A DNA stretch of 64,000 nt from Serpula lacrymans var. lacrymans S7.9 (GCF_000218685.1 NW_006763291.1:3025173-3089172); one strand, 5' to 3'; positions 1-14,116 are shown, counted from the stretch's first letter. A program made the numbers and translations. Notes: generated by a model from the letters alone, not told the origin.

Positions 1-2548
1 CTGGCACCAGCAGTGCTTTCTGCGTCGACGAGCCTAGACATTGTTTGTTAGATACATGTCTTGGGCCATGGCTGGGGCAAGAACGATGAAGCCTCTCCAT
101 AGTTTTTCCCTTCAGCGTCGTTCGGTTTGGCCAACGTAAAGGTATGTTTATACAGGACGTCTGACAAGGACGCTGGGCGACAATGGTAAGCATTGCGAGA
201 GTCGCGACGAACCCCAAACCGCTTACTCTGAATCATCTTTTTCGGAACTTGAACCTGCAGGATCTTGTCATCATATGATGATACCAGAGAGAAGACACGA
301 ATAATGAGCCTACACACATTGAGGAATCCATGTGCCCAGTTTCAGTCCTGGATCAGTTCTTCGAGAAGCAGTTATTCAAACACTTGAACAATTAGACGGC
401 GATCACATATTATCCAAGACCCGCACACAACGGATATTTGGGAACACTGGTTACGACGTGAATTTAGGAAATGAATAGACAAGTCTTGAGCGCCTTTTTT
501 GTTGCGTGTTTTAGTAAAGTTGTATGAGAATTTTGCGGATTTGTGGATGATTTGGGGCGATACAATTGTTGCAACACGCGTGCATTTGACGGGAGAATCT
601 ATGCTGGCTTCTTCTGGTGACAACAAGGTACATGAGGAAAGACAGAACCCCACAAAAAAGAGGGAATGCTTACTAGCCATGATTGGTTAGAGCATGGCCA
701 CTTGCCATCCCAGTTGCCAGTAGTGTAGAATGGAATAGGGTGTTTTGACAACCAACTGCCAGCGCTAGGATGGATGATGGATGATGTTTATCAATACCGT
801 AAGATGTAGAACTGCCAACCAAGGATTGAGCCTACGCCACTAGGTCACCGGAACTCGGAGTTGTTGTCTTTCTTCTCGTTCAAGATCGTTTGGTCAGCTT
901 TGCTTGTACGATATTGTAGCTGCGCAGAATTGTATATCCATGCTCGCGTCAACGTACGATGGTCGATATCCCGGGTTGCATTGTGGAGGGTGATACGAGC
1001 CACTGTCAGTTATTACGGAGTCCCGGGCGTGCTAACAGGCAAGACATTTGACAGATTCCCAATATCGAAACGTAAGCAAGCCTCGGACTTGTTTCGCCGT
1101 GGTCTGATAGATGATTTTTTTCCAATAAGGAAAGCTGTACATACTACGATCGATGTATCATGTATCGGAGAATCGTGATGGAAATGCTGAGTCTGTGACT
1201 GCGATCCGTACCTACTTAGTTGTTCCTGTCCAGATGAGTTGTGAAGATTTTGATATGTCGGCCCAAGATGCAAGTAAAATCCGCACGCGTATCACCATCT
1301 CCGTCATATTTCCATCGTCATACAAGGTGCAGCAAGCACTTTGCCCAAGTTCAGATAACAATAGTGCCAGCGCTGGTGCAGCCGTTGAATGAGGATCATT
1401 ATATCTCGAAATTAACTTGCTTATGGATACGGGTACCGCCCATGTGGAAGGAAGGGATATCCCATGTTTTCGAGGCATCTACGTACTATGTTGCTTCTTT
1501 TGGGCACGTAGTGCGTGAATGTCCGGGGAGTTTGAGCATGAAGACGTTAAGCCTCGCGGAAAAGCAGCTCATGACGAGATGTGGAGCATCGAGTTTCTGT
1601 CACTGGCTGGCAGACAATGCATCAAGGAAGTTCGGAATATAGTATACCCCCAGGATTTCCTCCGTGCCGAACTCGAAATCTTCGGAAACGCACTCTACTC
1701 CATGTTTCAAGGACGATGAACGCAGACTTTGAATCGACCGACATCATCGCTTTTTCCGTCCCGAACGCTGCAGACTTTGACCACAACAAGTCAGGTTGCA
1801 CGCTATTTTGGACGCTTTCCTGGTGGCAACAATCATTGCAGATACCGCCTCGCTGGCTCGCATGTGATCTGCCATCAGCTGGAAGTGGAGACCAAAGAAA
1901 TGAGGCGATCGACTTTGGCGTGTCTGCTTACGAAAGCGTATGGCCTCAGATGTATGGTTACCGGTTGAACTCCGCGAATAACAACGTTCGCACATGCACG
2001 ACTACAAGCACCCACGTTGTTTCTGCGATCTATGATAGCAACCTCTCTGGCATAATGCAGTGTTGATCCAACAAGGCTTTCGAGAAACTCATCTCTGTCT
2101 CGGTACTGGCATTACTCTATACAGGAGGGAGGGGGGCGCTTCAAGTCCATCATGATGACCTTCTCAAGGGAGTTAGATCATTTGTTGAGCGGTGGCCGCT
2201 TGATCTAGAATGCCATAAATTTTGGACGAGTGTCAGTCGGAAGACACAAAGTGTCGCACCATACTGTGATTGTCTCATCAATAGTTCCACGGTATACCGC
2301 CTTTGGTATACCACAGCCACTACGCAAGTCATCCGACTTCATCAATCACTCATGGCTACGTTGAATGCTTTACGAAAAACCGAGGTAAGTGAGACCTTTG
2401 CCGAAAGTGAGCCTTGTGGTCGCAGGTCTAACGGACGCTGATGCAGGTCACAGTGCGGGGATATTCGTGCCTGGTCAGTGTGATGCATTCGTATGTATAA
2501 ATACGGCCCCCTGATGGACTGGTCATATCACCACCTGCATTCACGACA
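1..2548. other. stretch with no assignable gene
   Basis: I recognise no protein family here. Several overlapping open frames exist on the plus strand (about 1241-1642, 1581-2066), and an open stretch at about 2125-2440 follows an acceptor-like CTCTATACAG, so a degraded multi-exon plus-strand gene is possible. None shows a domain motif, a convincing start or a consistent exon series. The last 100 bp are the promoter of the GH128 gene. Confidence 0.4.
2496..2503 (+). promoter_or_regulatory. TATA box of the GH128 gene
   Basis: TATAAATA lies 45 bp before the GH128 start codon at 2549, a usual distance for a short agaric 5' UTR. Nothing else in the upstream 100 bp competes with it. Confidence 0.6.
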
Positions 2549-3865
2549 ATGTTCTCTTCTGCCATCGCTCTCGTCGCACTCTTCGCTACTGCTGCCCAAG
2601 CTGGCAAGCGTGGTCTTTGCTGGACCTACTGTAAGCTGACTATCTTCTCTCACTTTAACACCTCCTTTCTAACTAAATCTTCACAAAAATAATAGATGAC
2701 AGCACTCTGTAAGGATTGTTAGCAGCCATATCACGCGCCATGCTCATATTTGTGTATAGCGACCCAGGTCTCTTCAACAATGGAGACGGAGAGGTTGTGG
2801 CCATGTACGTGTTGAACATTCAGTAATTATTCGCAGCCATTGACAGCCTTCAAGTTACGACTATGAGACCTACGCCCCACCATCCACCAACGGCGCCGGC
2901 GGTCTTGGGTTCATCGGCATGCAGCGCTGCACTGACTGTACATCGAGTCCCATTGCTGACCTCGCTTCTCGTCAGGCTGCTCAAGGCTGGGCCAGTATGT
3001 TTTTCTTGCTTTCATGATATGGTTCCTTCGACCTCATTACGATTATTAGCCGTGTTCACCTTGAACGAGCCTGATGTCAACGGCATCAGCCCTAGCGACG
3101 CTGCTTCGTGGTATATTCAGTACATCAATCCTTTGGTATGCATCTTTACAACCAGATAACACATCACACATCATTCTCATCATTACTTCAGAGCATCAAA
3201 AAAGCTCTTCCCGCTGTTACTTCTAGCGCTACTTCTGGACAAGGTTTGAGCTGGCTTTCGGAAATGATCAGCGCCTGCAATGGTCAATGCTACTACGACT
3301 ACATTAACCTTGTGCGTTACCACCGCCATTCTTCTTCGTATTTCGCTACTAATTGAACTTCATTGCAAAATACAGCACTGGTACGGGTAAGTGGTTATTG
3401 TTCTCACCGAGTGACTACCTCCTAACGTGGATCCTGCAAGACCGGACTTTGCCACCTTCCAGAGCTACGTCGAGTCTGCTCATACTCAATTCCCCGTAAG
3501 TCATAGCCCGCCACGCCCTCAGAATCAAGTTCACTGACGTGGACGGTGGATGTAGAACTCCCAAATTGTTATCACGGAGTTCGCTCTCCAAAACCCCTCT
3601 GGTGGTCAGGCAGCCCAGTAAGCAGAATCCCCACTTCTGCCATCTGTTTGTACTGACATTTGGGGTTTCCAGGGTATCCTTCTTCCAACAGGCATTCCCC
3701 TTCCTTGACGGCGCTTCATACGTGCAACTCTACTTCCCCTTCGTTGCGACGTCGCCTTCGCTTTTCCAGGCTAATGATGCCGCTGGCGCATCGTACGTCG
3801 GCACTGGATCCTGCTTGTACAACGATGATGGAACCGCGTCTGCTGTTGGCAACTTGATGTACTAA
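2549..3865 (+). CDS. secreted GH128 (Asl1-like) beta-1,3-glucanase
   Basis: The spliced product is about 255 residues, normal for a GH128 catalytic domain with no extra module. An ATG at 2549 opens a signal peptide (MFSSAIALVALFATAAQA), and mature protein starts at GKRGLCWTYYDS, the family's N-terminal strand. The catalytic acid/base Glu is in FTLNEPD (about 3060-3075), followed by the HWYG motif split by an intron near 3375, and the nucleophile Glu in VITEFALQ (about 3565-3590). At least seven short introns interrupt the gene. GH128 enzymes cut beta-1,3-glucan, so the likely substrate is fungal cell wall (remodelling, fruiting or autolysis) or other external glucan; that role is inferred. 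The gene stands alone between unassigned DNA and the RasGAP gene. Confidence 0.88.
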
Positions 3866-4298
3866 ACTCGCACTTATATACACGGAATGTTTAATATGGG
3901 TCTTTCAAGAGTAATACGGTACATTAGAAGGGACTATATACAAGTCGAATACCTTCGATGGACATTTATTGGGTTATTTATTATTCATACCGGTGTCTGT
4001 GAATGAAAAATGCAGTTGTTGATATCATGCTAGGTCAGGCACTCGACTACCCAAGTTGGGAACTGCTGGTGTAAATGAAAGTTCTTGCCAAGATTGGTCA
4101 GACTCTGACTGAGAACAAAAAACCGGCAAACGCCACGCTTAGATTTGCTCGGTAAATCTGTAATCACATTTCATACAAAACGCTGTCGAAGATCGAAACA
4201 CTGCTGTGGCTAGGACGTTGCTATTAGAACCTCTATCAAACCGTAACAATAATATCATTGGTCCGTATTCACGCTTTTTCAGCTCTCTGGAGTTTGGC
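3866..4298. other. intergenic spacer between GH128 and RasGAP
   Basis: This holds the GH128 3' UTR and the RasGAP promoter and 5' UTR. The RasGAP reading frame is open upstream of 4299 to about 4206 but without an ATG. I see no other feature. Confidence 0.4.
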
Positions 4299-7182
4299 AT
4301 GACTAGTTCCAAGTCTTCAATGTCTGCGATTCCTGGGAAGCGCACAGCATTAACTGCAGAACCGCCTAGAGAATATCTTGTTTCTGTAGAGCTATACGTT
4401 CCAAACGCAGCAGGAAGCGCTCTGCGAAAAGTAATTGTTTTTGTGATATCTGGCTCTGCATCAGTTGATACAACATTACCCAGCCTCCGGTACCTCGTCG
4501 CAAGGGGGAAAACAAGAAGTCAACAACTCCTCCTATCAGCGGCCGGCCTTGGGATGAAAACCAAAAGAAAGTGAAAGGTGCAAATCACGCATACAGCTAG
4601 CTTGAGGTATTAACGGAACGATTCTCAGAGAAGCCTAGTTGGATGTCCTTGGCTAGATCTTCAACTCGAGCAGGTAGCTGGAGACCTGCTACTTGCAAGC
4701 TATCCGATGAAGATAATAGGTGTCTATGTAACATCTACGTGGACGTCAGTATTCATAATTTTTTAAATTGTTTCTTAAACAATGTAACATGGTCGACACA
4801 TCCAGGAAACAATTCTTTACCAGACGGTTTACGTACATGCATTAAATCACACCGACATTCGTCAAGCAGACAGTTCCTTGTTTCTGCGGAAGAATTGCCT
4901 TGGAATCTACTCTGCAGGGTGAATTATTTTTTAGCCTCTCCTCCGTCCTCCCTCGTTGCTCAATATTTGGTTAGGGGACAGCGATGGGGCTCTCCTCATG
5001 CCACTGACCCGCTTTATCTACATTTTTCTGACACGAATGCATGTAACACATGGTTAGCGCTTCTACGATCCTACGCCAAACCTGAATTATACGGGCGACA
5101 ACCAAATCCAGACGGTGGCTTGTATCGTATGTGGAGACAAGTCGAACTGACAATAATACAAGGGCGAAATCTGGGCAGTCCTAGGCAGTTATCAGAATCC
5201 ATATCAAATACTACTGCCAATCCCGACTCAGATACTCGACAGGAGGGCGACCCTGTTGATATGGACGTATTCTGTGAAATCAATCTTAATAATACCCTCT
5301 GTGGACGCAGTACCTTGAAGAAGTGTATAGGTTCGCCCGATTGGCATGAAGGCTTCACTCTTACAGATCTACCACCATTCGATACTCTGGAAGTTATCGT
5401 GTGGAACGAGAAAAGACTCCTTAAGCCGATAAATCTGGGTTCTATACGTATTTCTCTCGGGAATTTTCGTCGCGGCGAGGTGGTGGAAGGATGGTTTCCT
5501 GTGATTCATGCAGGGCCTACAGCCGGTGGGATCCAAGTTGGCGACATCAGGATGAAGATGCGGGTAGATGAGTCAGTGCTATCCTCTGCTATGTTTTTCA
5601 TTCACTGAATGTGTTTCCCAGAGATATCATATTGCCTTATTCTGCGTATTCGGGTCTGCTCCAGGCGTGTATCCAGTCGATTGTCTATGTTCTACGTGAA
5701 TGACGGCGATAAACCTACAGGTACTTTATAGTCGTAACATCCTTGACTGGATGGACGATTTTGAGCACAAGTTGCATCTTCGCTCTATTTCGTCCGAGTT
5801 GATGTACGTCGCCATAGCCAAGAACGTGCTCCTCGATCAGGTGTTCGAGCTTGCGGATCGTGAAGTGGATGGGACGCCTCGTTGTAAGCTTTATCCTTTT
5901 TTTTTGTTAGCGAAGTCTCTGAAAAAGAATGCAGCACACAATACACTATTTCGTGGAAACACTATTTTGACGAAAACAATCGAGTTATGCATGGCATTTT
6001 ATGGAAAAGCGTTCTTGGAAGCTAGTATTGGAAGTTCTATCCGCCGTTTGTGTAGCGAAAAAATTGCTATTGAAGTGGATCCCGCACGCAGTGGGAAAAG
6101 TACTAAGGATACTGAGCGTGACGTGGAGCTACTGATTTATTGGTGCAAGGAGTTCTGGAATCAAATTTATGCCGTCAGGAATGAATGTCCCAAGTACGTT
6201 TTTATAATCGATAAGACAGTAGACTGAAATAACTGACTTTTCTCATGTCAAAGTGAGATGCGTAAATTATTCGAACATGTTCGCAAACTAGTGGAGAAGC
6301 GATATAGCAGAAACAACATGCCAGAGGAGCAAAGCTGGGATTTGCCTTGGCAAAGCGTTTCCGCTTTTTGTTTCTTGCGATTTATTGTGCCAGCCATACT
6401 CCATCCTCATCTGTTTGGTCTTTATCCAGGTATTTATAGGTATTCTTTAGCTTGCGATCATATTCTGATTGTTTTTAGGTCTTCCAACCATGCCAGTTCA
6501 ACGTAGCCTGACCTTAATCGCAAAGGTCATACAGAGCCTGGCAAATCTCAATGCAGTGAGTCTATGCATCACATGAGACTTGGTTTACGCACTTACACTG
6601 TCTCTGCAGAGTGTCCAGAAAGAAGACTTCATGCGAGGCGTGAAAGCCTTCCTGAAGGAGAGCGTACCGGCTATGGTAAAGTACATTCAAGCAGTATCGA
6701 CACCTGTGGTAGGCGACACGCACGGTCTCCAATCCGGACCCGCCCACACTCATGCTCGATTAAATGTGGTCAACTCTCTTCACCAACGTGGTGCCACAAT
6801 GCCTGCTTTAGAACGAGAGGCTATTCCCCTTCTTCCCCATGTACTAGACATTCCGAGGCACCTGGCAGTTATAAGCTCAGCTGTCATACGAAGTGTCAGG
6901 TTTGCCGACCATAAGCAGAAGATGTTCGATGATCCGCATTTGAAAGAACTTCGTTTGAAGTGCTTTGAACTGGAGGAGCAGGCTTTGTCTCGAGTCAATC
7001 AGCTCGCCAGCCGGATGCCTTCAGTACAGCGCGACGTTTTGACTTCTTCTGACGACTCACCTCGTGAACCAGATTCGACACCTCTACCATCGTCGCCGAG
7101 GACTTGCTTGCAACTCGAGGTAGCTCGTCCGTCGACTGCATCCTGTAATTCAACCCCCTCGGGGATGACACAACCTATGTAA
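4299..7182 (+). CDS. PH-C2-RasGAP protein (SynGAP/BUD2-like)
   Basis: A GTPase-activating protein for a Ras-family GTPase, probably acting at the plasma membrane. The order of domains is an N-terminal PH-like region (its end, about 5010-5100, reads LYLHFSDTNACNTWLALL), a C2 domain (about 5130-5575; VELTIIQGRNLG, then DVFCEINLNNTLCGRSTLKK) and a RasGAP domain (about 5640-6700). The GAP arginine finger is in LFRGNTILTK (about 5950) and the signature FLRFIVPAILHP is at about 6376. The C-terminal tail is Ser/Pro-rich. This order matches metazoan SynGAP/DAB2IP and yeast Bud2. At least eight short introns are present; two I can place are about 4743-4804 and 4919-4974. The first in-frame ATG is at 4299 but an upstream exon cannot be excluded. 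Small frame changes at exon joins are explained by splicing, so I see no lesion. Confidence 0.85.
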
Positions 7183-7838
7183 CCGTGTTCTCCTGTATGA
7201 CCATTCTCAACCTGGGCATGCTGGTGCACTGAAATGTGCAAAGTCATGCAGGTTATATGAAGTGGTGTAGATTTGCTAAGAGCAGCAGGAGCCATTACTT
7301 GCCATATCTAGCTTCAAGGACAATATTCATGTCCTCAAATTTCTATGCTGCCCTTTCCTATATAAATAACAAATATGGTCCATTCATCCTCTACATAAGC
7401 ATACATGTCTGATAAAACAAGAGTAACAAGAGGTCTGCATATATGTAAGTAACTATATCTTGTACATTTCCAGATAAACCTTTGAATAATAGAACGAAGA
7501 TAAAGATAGCTCGATCTTGAGATTTTTGATTTGCCTCCAACGGCTTTTTGACCAACAACAGCGTCCCTTGCCAGCACCCCCAGATGGTTAGAGCAAAGCA
7601 CAAGACTCTCGTTGATGGTCAAAAAACACGGGAGCGACTTGGTTTAAACGGCGGAGGCAAAAATATGTCAAATTCGAACAAGAAAGATAGAGCCAACACA
7701 GGAAAGCAAAGAGACAAAGAACAAAAAAAGTCACAGCAAACACAACATGATCGCATGGGGGAGCCCTCTTTTGAGATCTCAACAGATTCCAAAACAGGAC
7801 ACCAGACGGGCTCCTTACAACAAGGCATGTTTTCATGG
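7183..7838. other. convergent 3' spacer
   Basis: This spacer of about 650 bp lies between the stop codons of two convergent genes (RasGAP plus, zinc-cluster factor minus) and presumably holds both 3' UTRs and terminators. Long open frames here, on both strands, are compositional and match nothing. Confidence 0.5.
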
Positions 7839-9083
7839 TTAATTGCCACCATGATCATCGGAGATTTGGTCATCTCCTTTGGCAGCACCATTGGCAGCTT
7901 TAGTTCCTTGTGCCCCAACTCCAGTCTTCGCCTTCTTCGCCTTCGGCTCGCCATTCTTTGAAGTCCTTGTCCTTTTCCTTTGGTTAGAAGGAGCAGGAGG
8001 AGATTCCTCAGTGCGGCCTTGAGAGTCTGTATCAACGCTTTGACTATCAGCATGGCTTGCAGCCTCCGCGGGAGGCTGCACTGGCGCTCCATTAGGATGA
8101 TGGGGAGAATAAACGCCAGTTCCAGGGTGCGCATAATGGGGGAAAGGCGGGTACCCTGGCGGAGGAACTGGATAATACGATAACATAGGCGGCTGTCCAT
8201 TTCCATTCGGTACACCTTCATGACCAGGGTGGCCCTCGTGTCCAGGAGGCATGAATGCAGGTGGGGGGTACATATAAGGCCAATATCCTTCCGGGGGAGG
8301 AAAGGGAGGTAATGCGTGCATAGCAGGAGGCACGGCGGGCGGACTATTTGGTGACCCGCTAGGCTGCCATTCAGGATCTCCATTAGGCGGAGAGTAGATT
8401 GCACTATTAGCTCCAATGTTCACATTTCCCATCATTCCAATGGCTTACCTCCGTACGCCGCGTCTCCTGAATTCTGTTTATTCTTTCGCTTGTATGGGCC
8501 ACGTTTTACGCCCTTCTTGCGCTCCTTTCTCACGCCGTCCACACAGGTTTCGGAAATACCATACTTAACACAGCGTTCGCAGGGACGAGCCTCATCACAG
8601 CGTTTGCAAGCTGTTGCGCAGTTTGTGCACTGAAGGTAGCGGTGATATGTCAGCGAAAAGACGATCAGGATAACATTCAGAGAAATATCTTACCGCCATT
8701 TTGACCTGTTTGCGCTTGGGGCGATTGCCAGACGATGTGGTAGACGGTGTACCCGTAAACTGAGGAAAGGCTGAGAAATATGTGAGACATGGCGGTAAAT
8801 CTGATTTAGCCAGAGACGGCGCACCTTGTCCAGAGGGAGGACCAGGATAATAGAGTACACCAGGTGCTGGTGGAGGATACATCATGTAAGGTGCGCCAGG
8901 ATGGGCACCGTTTGGAGGAGTACCATCGACATGGCCACCTTCAGAAGGAGGAGGATAACCGTATATCGGATATGGACCTGGGGGAGGGTAAGAGTTTGCT
9001 CCGTTGAAGTGCTGATATGGTGCGATTGCGGGATATGTATGTTCTTGTACGGGAGCCGAATTCTTGGCCTGATCATTTGACAT
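7839..9083 (-). CDS. Zn2Cys6 transcription factor with Pro/Tyr-rich flanks
   Basis: A predicted nuclear DNA-binding regulator of 369 residues in three exons: 9083-8694, 8629-8449 and 8377-7839. The joins restore one frame: the first falls right before the zinc cluster and the second gives AYGDPEW. The binuclear cluster begins at residue 131, with Cys at 131, 134, 141, 147, 150 and 159 (CX2CX6CX5CX2CX8C) plus an extra Cys at 138. It is followed by a strongly basic stretch (RKERKKGVKRGPYKRKNK). Regions before and after the cluster are unusually rich in Pro, Tyr and Gly (runs such as YPPPGPYPIYGYPPP), consistent with an activation or phase-separating domain. A lysine-rich segment near the C terminus could be a second nuclear signal. 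I chose the ATG at 9083 because the frame further upstream has only GTG. Target genes are unknown. Confidence 0.87.
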
Positions 9084-11309
9084 GGCGGCTGATGGCAAAG
9101 ACACCGAATGGTGCTATGCTGATAATCACTGAGGACAAACAAAGACCAAATGACAACGGCGACGCTGCAGCCATGATAGCGAGGTCGTCAACGACGTTGG
9201 GGTGTAGAAGAAAAAGTGCAGAAACGAACTTGAAGAAAACTTGAACCACTCCGCCCCAAATGCTGATTTTCCGATCCGTCGCCGCTCAGAACTTGTCGTA
9301 GTCCGCCCGCTGCTTTCCACTTCTCTGAGGTCGCGATGTGGCAATCGCAAGGAAACAATGTGTTTTGCCTGTTCCGTGACACAGATTAGGCGAGGAATAG
9401 ACAAGAAAGAAAGATGTTGGACAGATGCCACCGAAAGTGCTGGTATGGTTGAGGTGCAAGTGGTGGGCCAGAGAACACGTGCGAACTAAAGTTTACAAAC
9501 CCTAGGCTGTGAGTTTTTGGGGTGACCGTGCGCCTATTCATGCCATTGCATGTTGGCCCCGCCGACGCTCTCCACTGCAGAACACTGGTGACTTGAGGAT
9601 ATCGAACAAGACAGCAGCCATAATTATCTTCTTAACGTTTGAAGTGCTTCCTTTCAGTCTGCCACATGATTCTATCACCCCAACTTTCTCCGCCTCAACA
9701 AGCCTGACTCCGCTCATGGCATGGGCACCCTCCTTTTTCTGTTTTCCTCCTTACCAGCTCCATCCACATTTTATTCTCATTTACAGGTCATGCGAAGCGC
9801 AACTGCGAGGGGACATCCATCCCTCTTAAATAGCGTGCCAAACACCCGTATTCTGCATGTTTGGGGTTGGCGCCTATTTTCGACGGCATATCTTTTCAAA
9901 CTCTGTCGACACCTATTCTGAACCTTGAATTGGGACTATCACCAAAAGGAGATGAGGCGGTTGTTCTCAAAATATCGTATCTGTGGTCATTGTTCACCGA
10001 CGGTCCGTCATTACCTCCCAGTTGGCCATGTTGTATACTCCAGGAGTACCGCATATATGCATGGCGCGTCCGCTGAAGTCCCATTCCTAGAGAATAAAAT
10101 AACGGTTCGTGTTCATTCAAATACAAATGGCCTCACTGGCTATCTAATTCATCTCCTATTCTAGCAAGCTAGACGCCCTTACAAAGTGGTATCCTTACGG
10201 AGCCATCATACGGTATTTAAAATCAGAAATAATAGAATCATCGCGTAACAATCAGCAGTGCCTCTCGATCGTTATCATTTGTTCACAGGTTATGGTGAGC
10301 ATTTAAGTTCTACGCCTCGCCTTTACAATTGAAAATGTCCCAGATGTGGAGGTGTCCTCATAATAACTTACTGGACACCCACGAGACGCACAGCACCAAT
10401 TGATTCCGCTGGACACTACCGCGAAAGTTATCAATGCTTTCGTTGTCGTGCCTGTAATGTATGGAATGGATGTCTAATTTTTTTCCCGGCAACCGCTCGC
10501 GTCCGCATGCCGCTCTCTCGAGACTGCATTCGCATGAGAACTAGGCAAAATATTAATTTACCGATGACAAAAAGCACGGGTTGTTCGCACGTCCGACCTT
10601 CAATACCATAGCTTCACTTGCATCGATTTCTCTATCATGTGTGATCGATCGATGGTCCGTTCCTTCGGGTGTCACTGCCATGGTTTTCTTTACGTCTACG
10701 GGGAAGTCCTGTTTTTCGGCCTCCTCCATTGGTGTGGGTTCTCGTTGATTCAAACTGATTCGCCTGGATCTCGGCATCTGGACTTTGTTCAAGTTACTCC
10801 GCGGACTTTCATTTCATTCTCCCCTTCAACCTCTGAGGGATGGTTCAATGTCTATCCCTTGGGCGAATCTTTCCTTTCCCTAGTCGAATTAGTATTTTGA
10901 GTGCCCTCGTTGATTTTCACTGCATCTAGCAAGTGACACTTGGCCCTCTGTCTTATTTCTGGTTTCGGATACCAACGAAATGGTCGGAATTCCTTACTCC
11001 GTTTCTTGCTGCGTCGTCGTGATGGCGCATCTAACATCCATGGGTGACGTCAGTTCGCTGCTCAAGCACTAACTCATAGATATATCGATGCTTAAATCCC
11101 TAGCAAAATTCCATTGGACCCATTCCATGCCACAACAAGGAGATCGATCCTATAAATGCTTTATATACCACCAGTCTAGATGGGTCTATTGGGACGTTGA
11201 TTTTTGGCTTCTACACTGTATTGTAGCCCATCTCCCTTGATACGATGTAATGGCTCATGTCATTTCTTCTCACTGCAGCATTTTGGCCGTGTGTTAAATT
11301 TCGGGGTCG

Positions 11310-11965
11310 TTCCTCCTGGTGAACGCTACCGTCATCTGAACTATTGTCGTGGACCAGTTTCAAGACCACGATTGCTTGCCACGTACAGGATGCTTACGCA
11401 TCCATATCTGCAAGCGGGTTATGGTCTGGGCACCCCCTTGATTGATCTTCGCAGGGTCCAGCTATAATTGGCTGAGCGGCGTATCAAAAACGCAGTTCGC
11501 CATCTGTTTAGCCTCAAGATCTCGCTGAGGGAGGGCATGGATGGCGTGCTTTGAAAGATGTCGCAGGGGGTTGGGTGGATGTCATTTTTATGGTGTTGAT
11601 GTCACGTCTCTATCGCGCAAATGCGCTTTCTAAGCGCCTCAGGAGGTCCTCACCTCTTGTGAAAGTCTGGCCGAGGCATGAGCTGGAATGCTTACCTGAT
11701 TTGCGCCAGTGGCTAACTCTCCAGCCACAGGACAGTTAGCATCCCAATTACAGTGGCAGGCTCCTGCTGGCCACAGTCGTCGTCATTGGTAGGATCCGAC
11801 CTGTCCAAGGGCTGGAGGATTTCCACTAACAATAAGCTCTTTGGGATCATTCCAGCGAGTACCGTTGCGTATGAGGAGATACAGACTGGTCTGCGCTATG
11901 AATATGTACTGCCCCTTAATTCGCTTCGTGGTTCACGTTTCCTATCAGAAATGTGAAACCTAGCC
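11310..11965. repeat. degenerate repeat unit 1
   Basis: This is a diverged member of the four-unit family. Shared landmarks include CACGATTGCTTGCCACG, AATTGGCTGAGCGGCGTA, GTCTCTATCGCGCAAAT and the distal CCTAGCCCAGATCGCTATTT. Spacing to the next unit is about 1.55 kb. Confidence 0.6.
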
Positions 11966-12717
11966 CAGATCGCTATTTTTCTGGTCAGTGTTTCCGTTAT
12001 CGGTCCTCCGAAAGCATTATTGTAGTGCTGGACGGTAAGCTTTTCCGCACCACTGTTTCTGCTCTCATTACTGTTATCGTGATAGGCGAAAAGGAAATGT
12101 ACGGTGGTTGATATGATCGTTTTATGGAGTCAATAGCAATAGTCAAACGCAATCCCCGTTTTCCGAGATCGACTCCCATGGTGTAGCATAAAACAATGTT
12201 CGTTGGCTCTATCACGCTTGCCTGAAACGGCACATCTGGGATCGTCGTGGTCGATGGGTAGATGTCAACTTTGCAGAAGCGGCACTTATCTTACAGCAGT
12301 TATTACTTCATAAACGTGTGGTTCACAGTGAAATAAGTTAGTTCGTCTCCTTCGAACTTAACAGCATGATACCTCTATTAATCCGGCTAACCAGTAGGTA
12401 GTGCAGATAACACCCTTATTTTAATGGCAACAGCTCGACACATAGCCAACTCAAAGTCATTTCGAAAGGTTCTACTCCCTGCTTGATCTCGCCTGTCGCG
12501 CTGGCACGAAAGAAGGATGTCAAGTCCATCTGTAAAGTATCACATGTTGTAAGTATATCAATTGCATGGCTGACTCGTTAGGTGCCAACGTTCTCTCGAT
12601 GTCTGGCTGCATACTGTATGGTTCCCGCAGCCGAACATGTGATTTGAGCTCGTTTTTATTGGTAGGGACGGATCTGCAAGTACTACGGACATGGCAAGGT
12701 TCAGATATCTGCTGAGG

Positions 12718-13245
12718 TGCTGGGGATAGATTGCTTGTGTCGTATTGTGGCTTGTTTTGCCTAAGTGCTGTATAACACGACTGATATCATTCCTTCTTAT
12801 CATACAGGACATTTGATTTACAGTACGGAGGCGTTCTCTCCAATGAACGTCATTGCCGTATATGACTTCTTCTGAAAGGCCAGTTTGAAGGCCACGACGC
12901 TCACTACGCACAGGATGCTTCCGCATCTTATTTCTTGAGCAGGTCAAGGTCTGGACACCCCTTTTTTGATCCTAACTGGGTCCAGCTATAAACGGCTGAG
13001 CGACATACCAGAAAAGCAGCCTGTCATTAGCTTAGCCTTAAGATCCCACGGGGGAGGGCGTAGATGATACGCTTTGGAAACTGTCGCTGGGGGTTGGGCA
13101 GATGTCAACTTATGGTGATGTCACATCTCTATCGCGCAAATTGTGCTGTTAAGCGCGGCAGGTGGTGCTTCGTGTGCCGCCTGTTAAATGTGAACCGAGG
13201 AATGAGCTAGCATGAATCCCGATGCGCACTGGTCGTGTATCTTTT
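12718..13245. repeat. repeat unit 2, core block nearly identical to unit 3
   Basis: This block matches 14117-14640 with few differences, over roughly 525 bp at an offset of about 1.4 kb. Differences include a GT for GTGCT change in TTATGGTGATGTCAC and a short indel in the first 50 bp. It contains no recognised gene. Confidence 0.85.
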
Positions 13246-14116
13246 GCACCAATGCCGGAACCCGGAAGTATATAGCAGTGGAGCTTACTGGACATATGGT
13301 TAATCGGTATGCGCATACCGGTGATGCTGTCTGGTAGGAATTCGTTGTTGCTTTGCCTGTGTTCCAGGTGAAGGGATGCACACAAAAGACCAGGCCTCCT
13401 GGATTCATCGGGCGAGATCCTTTGCGTATGAATAGGTGTCTGCGTCATGAAGACATTTGTCCTTTGGTCGCTTCGTGGCTTGCATTCCATACAGGAATGT
13501 AAAACCTAGTCCAGATCGCTCTTTTACTGGTCATCTACCAATCTTATTCTCTTATCCACAACGCACAATATTCTCAACGAGCAGCCCTTCTATTGCGAGT
13601 ATCGGTGCATATGGGATACAGAGTCGTCTGCACTATGGTTGTGTATTGACCCTAACTCATTTCGTTGTTCACGTCCCCTAACAGACATGTCAAACCTAGT
13701 CCAGATCGCTATTTTTCTGGTCAGCGTTTTTGCCATCCATTCTTCGAATGGAACAGGCAATATATATTGTTTGCAGTGGTGAGCCTCCCCACACCCCTCC
13801 CTTTCTACTCTCATTCACTATTATTGTGATAAACAAGAAGGGAAAGTGTGGCAGTTTATTCGATCAGGAATGTCATGGAGTCTTGTCAAAAGCAATCTCC
13901 ATTTTCTCAGTTTGGTCCCCATCGTGTAGCGTAAACCAATAGTAAGTATCCATCAATTGTATGGCTGACCCACTAGGTACCAAATTTCCAAACAATATCT
14001 ATCTGCATACCGTCGCGGGGTGCTTCTCGCAGTGGATTATATGATTTTGTTGCTACTTCCAAAACCACGATATAACATGCTCCAACTCGTAGCAAGGTCT
14101 TTAAATCTGTCAAGAT

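Noticed and set aside
7619..8416. A 265-codon minus-strand frame.
   Set aside because: It is the shifted shadow of the Pro-rich last exon of the zinc-cluster gene, which has splice and domain support.
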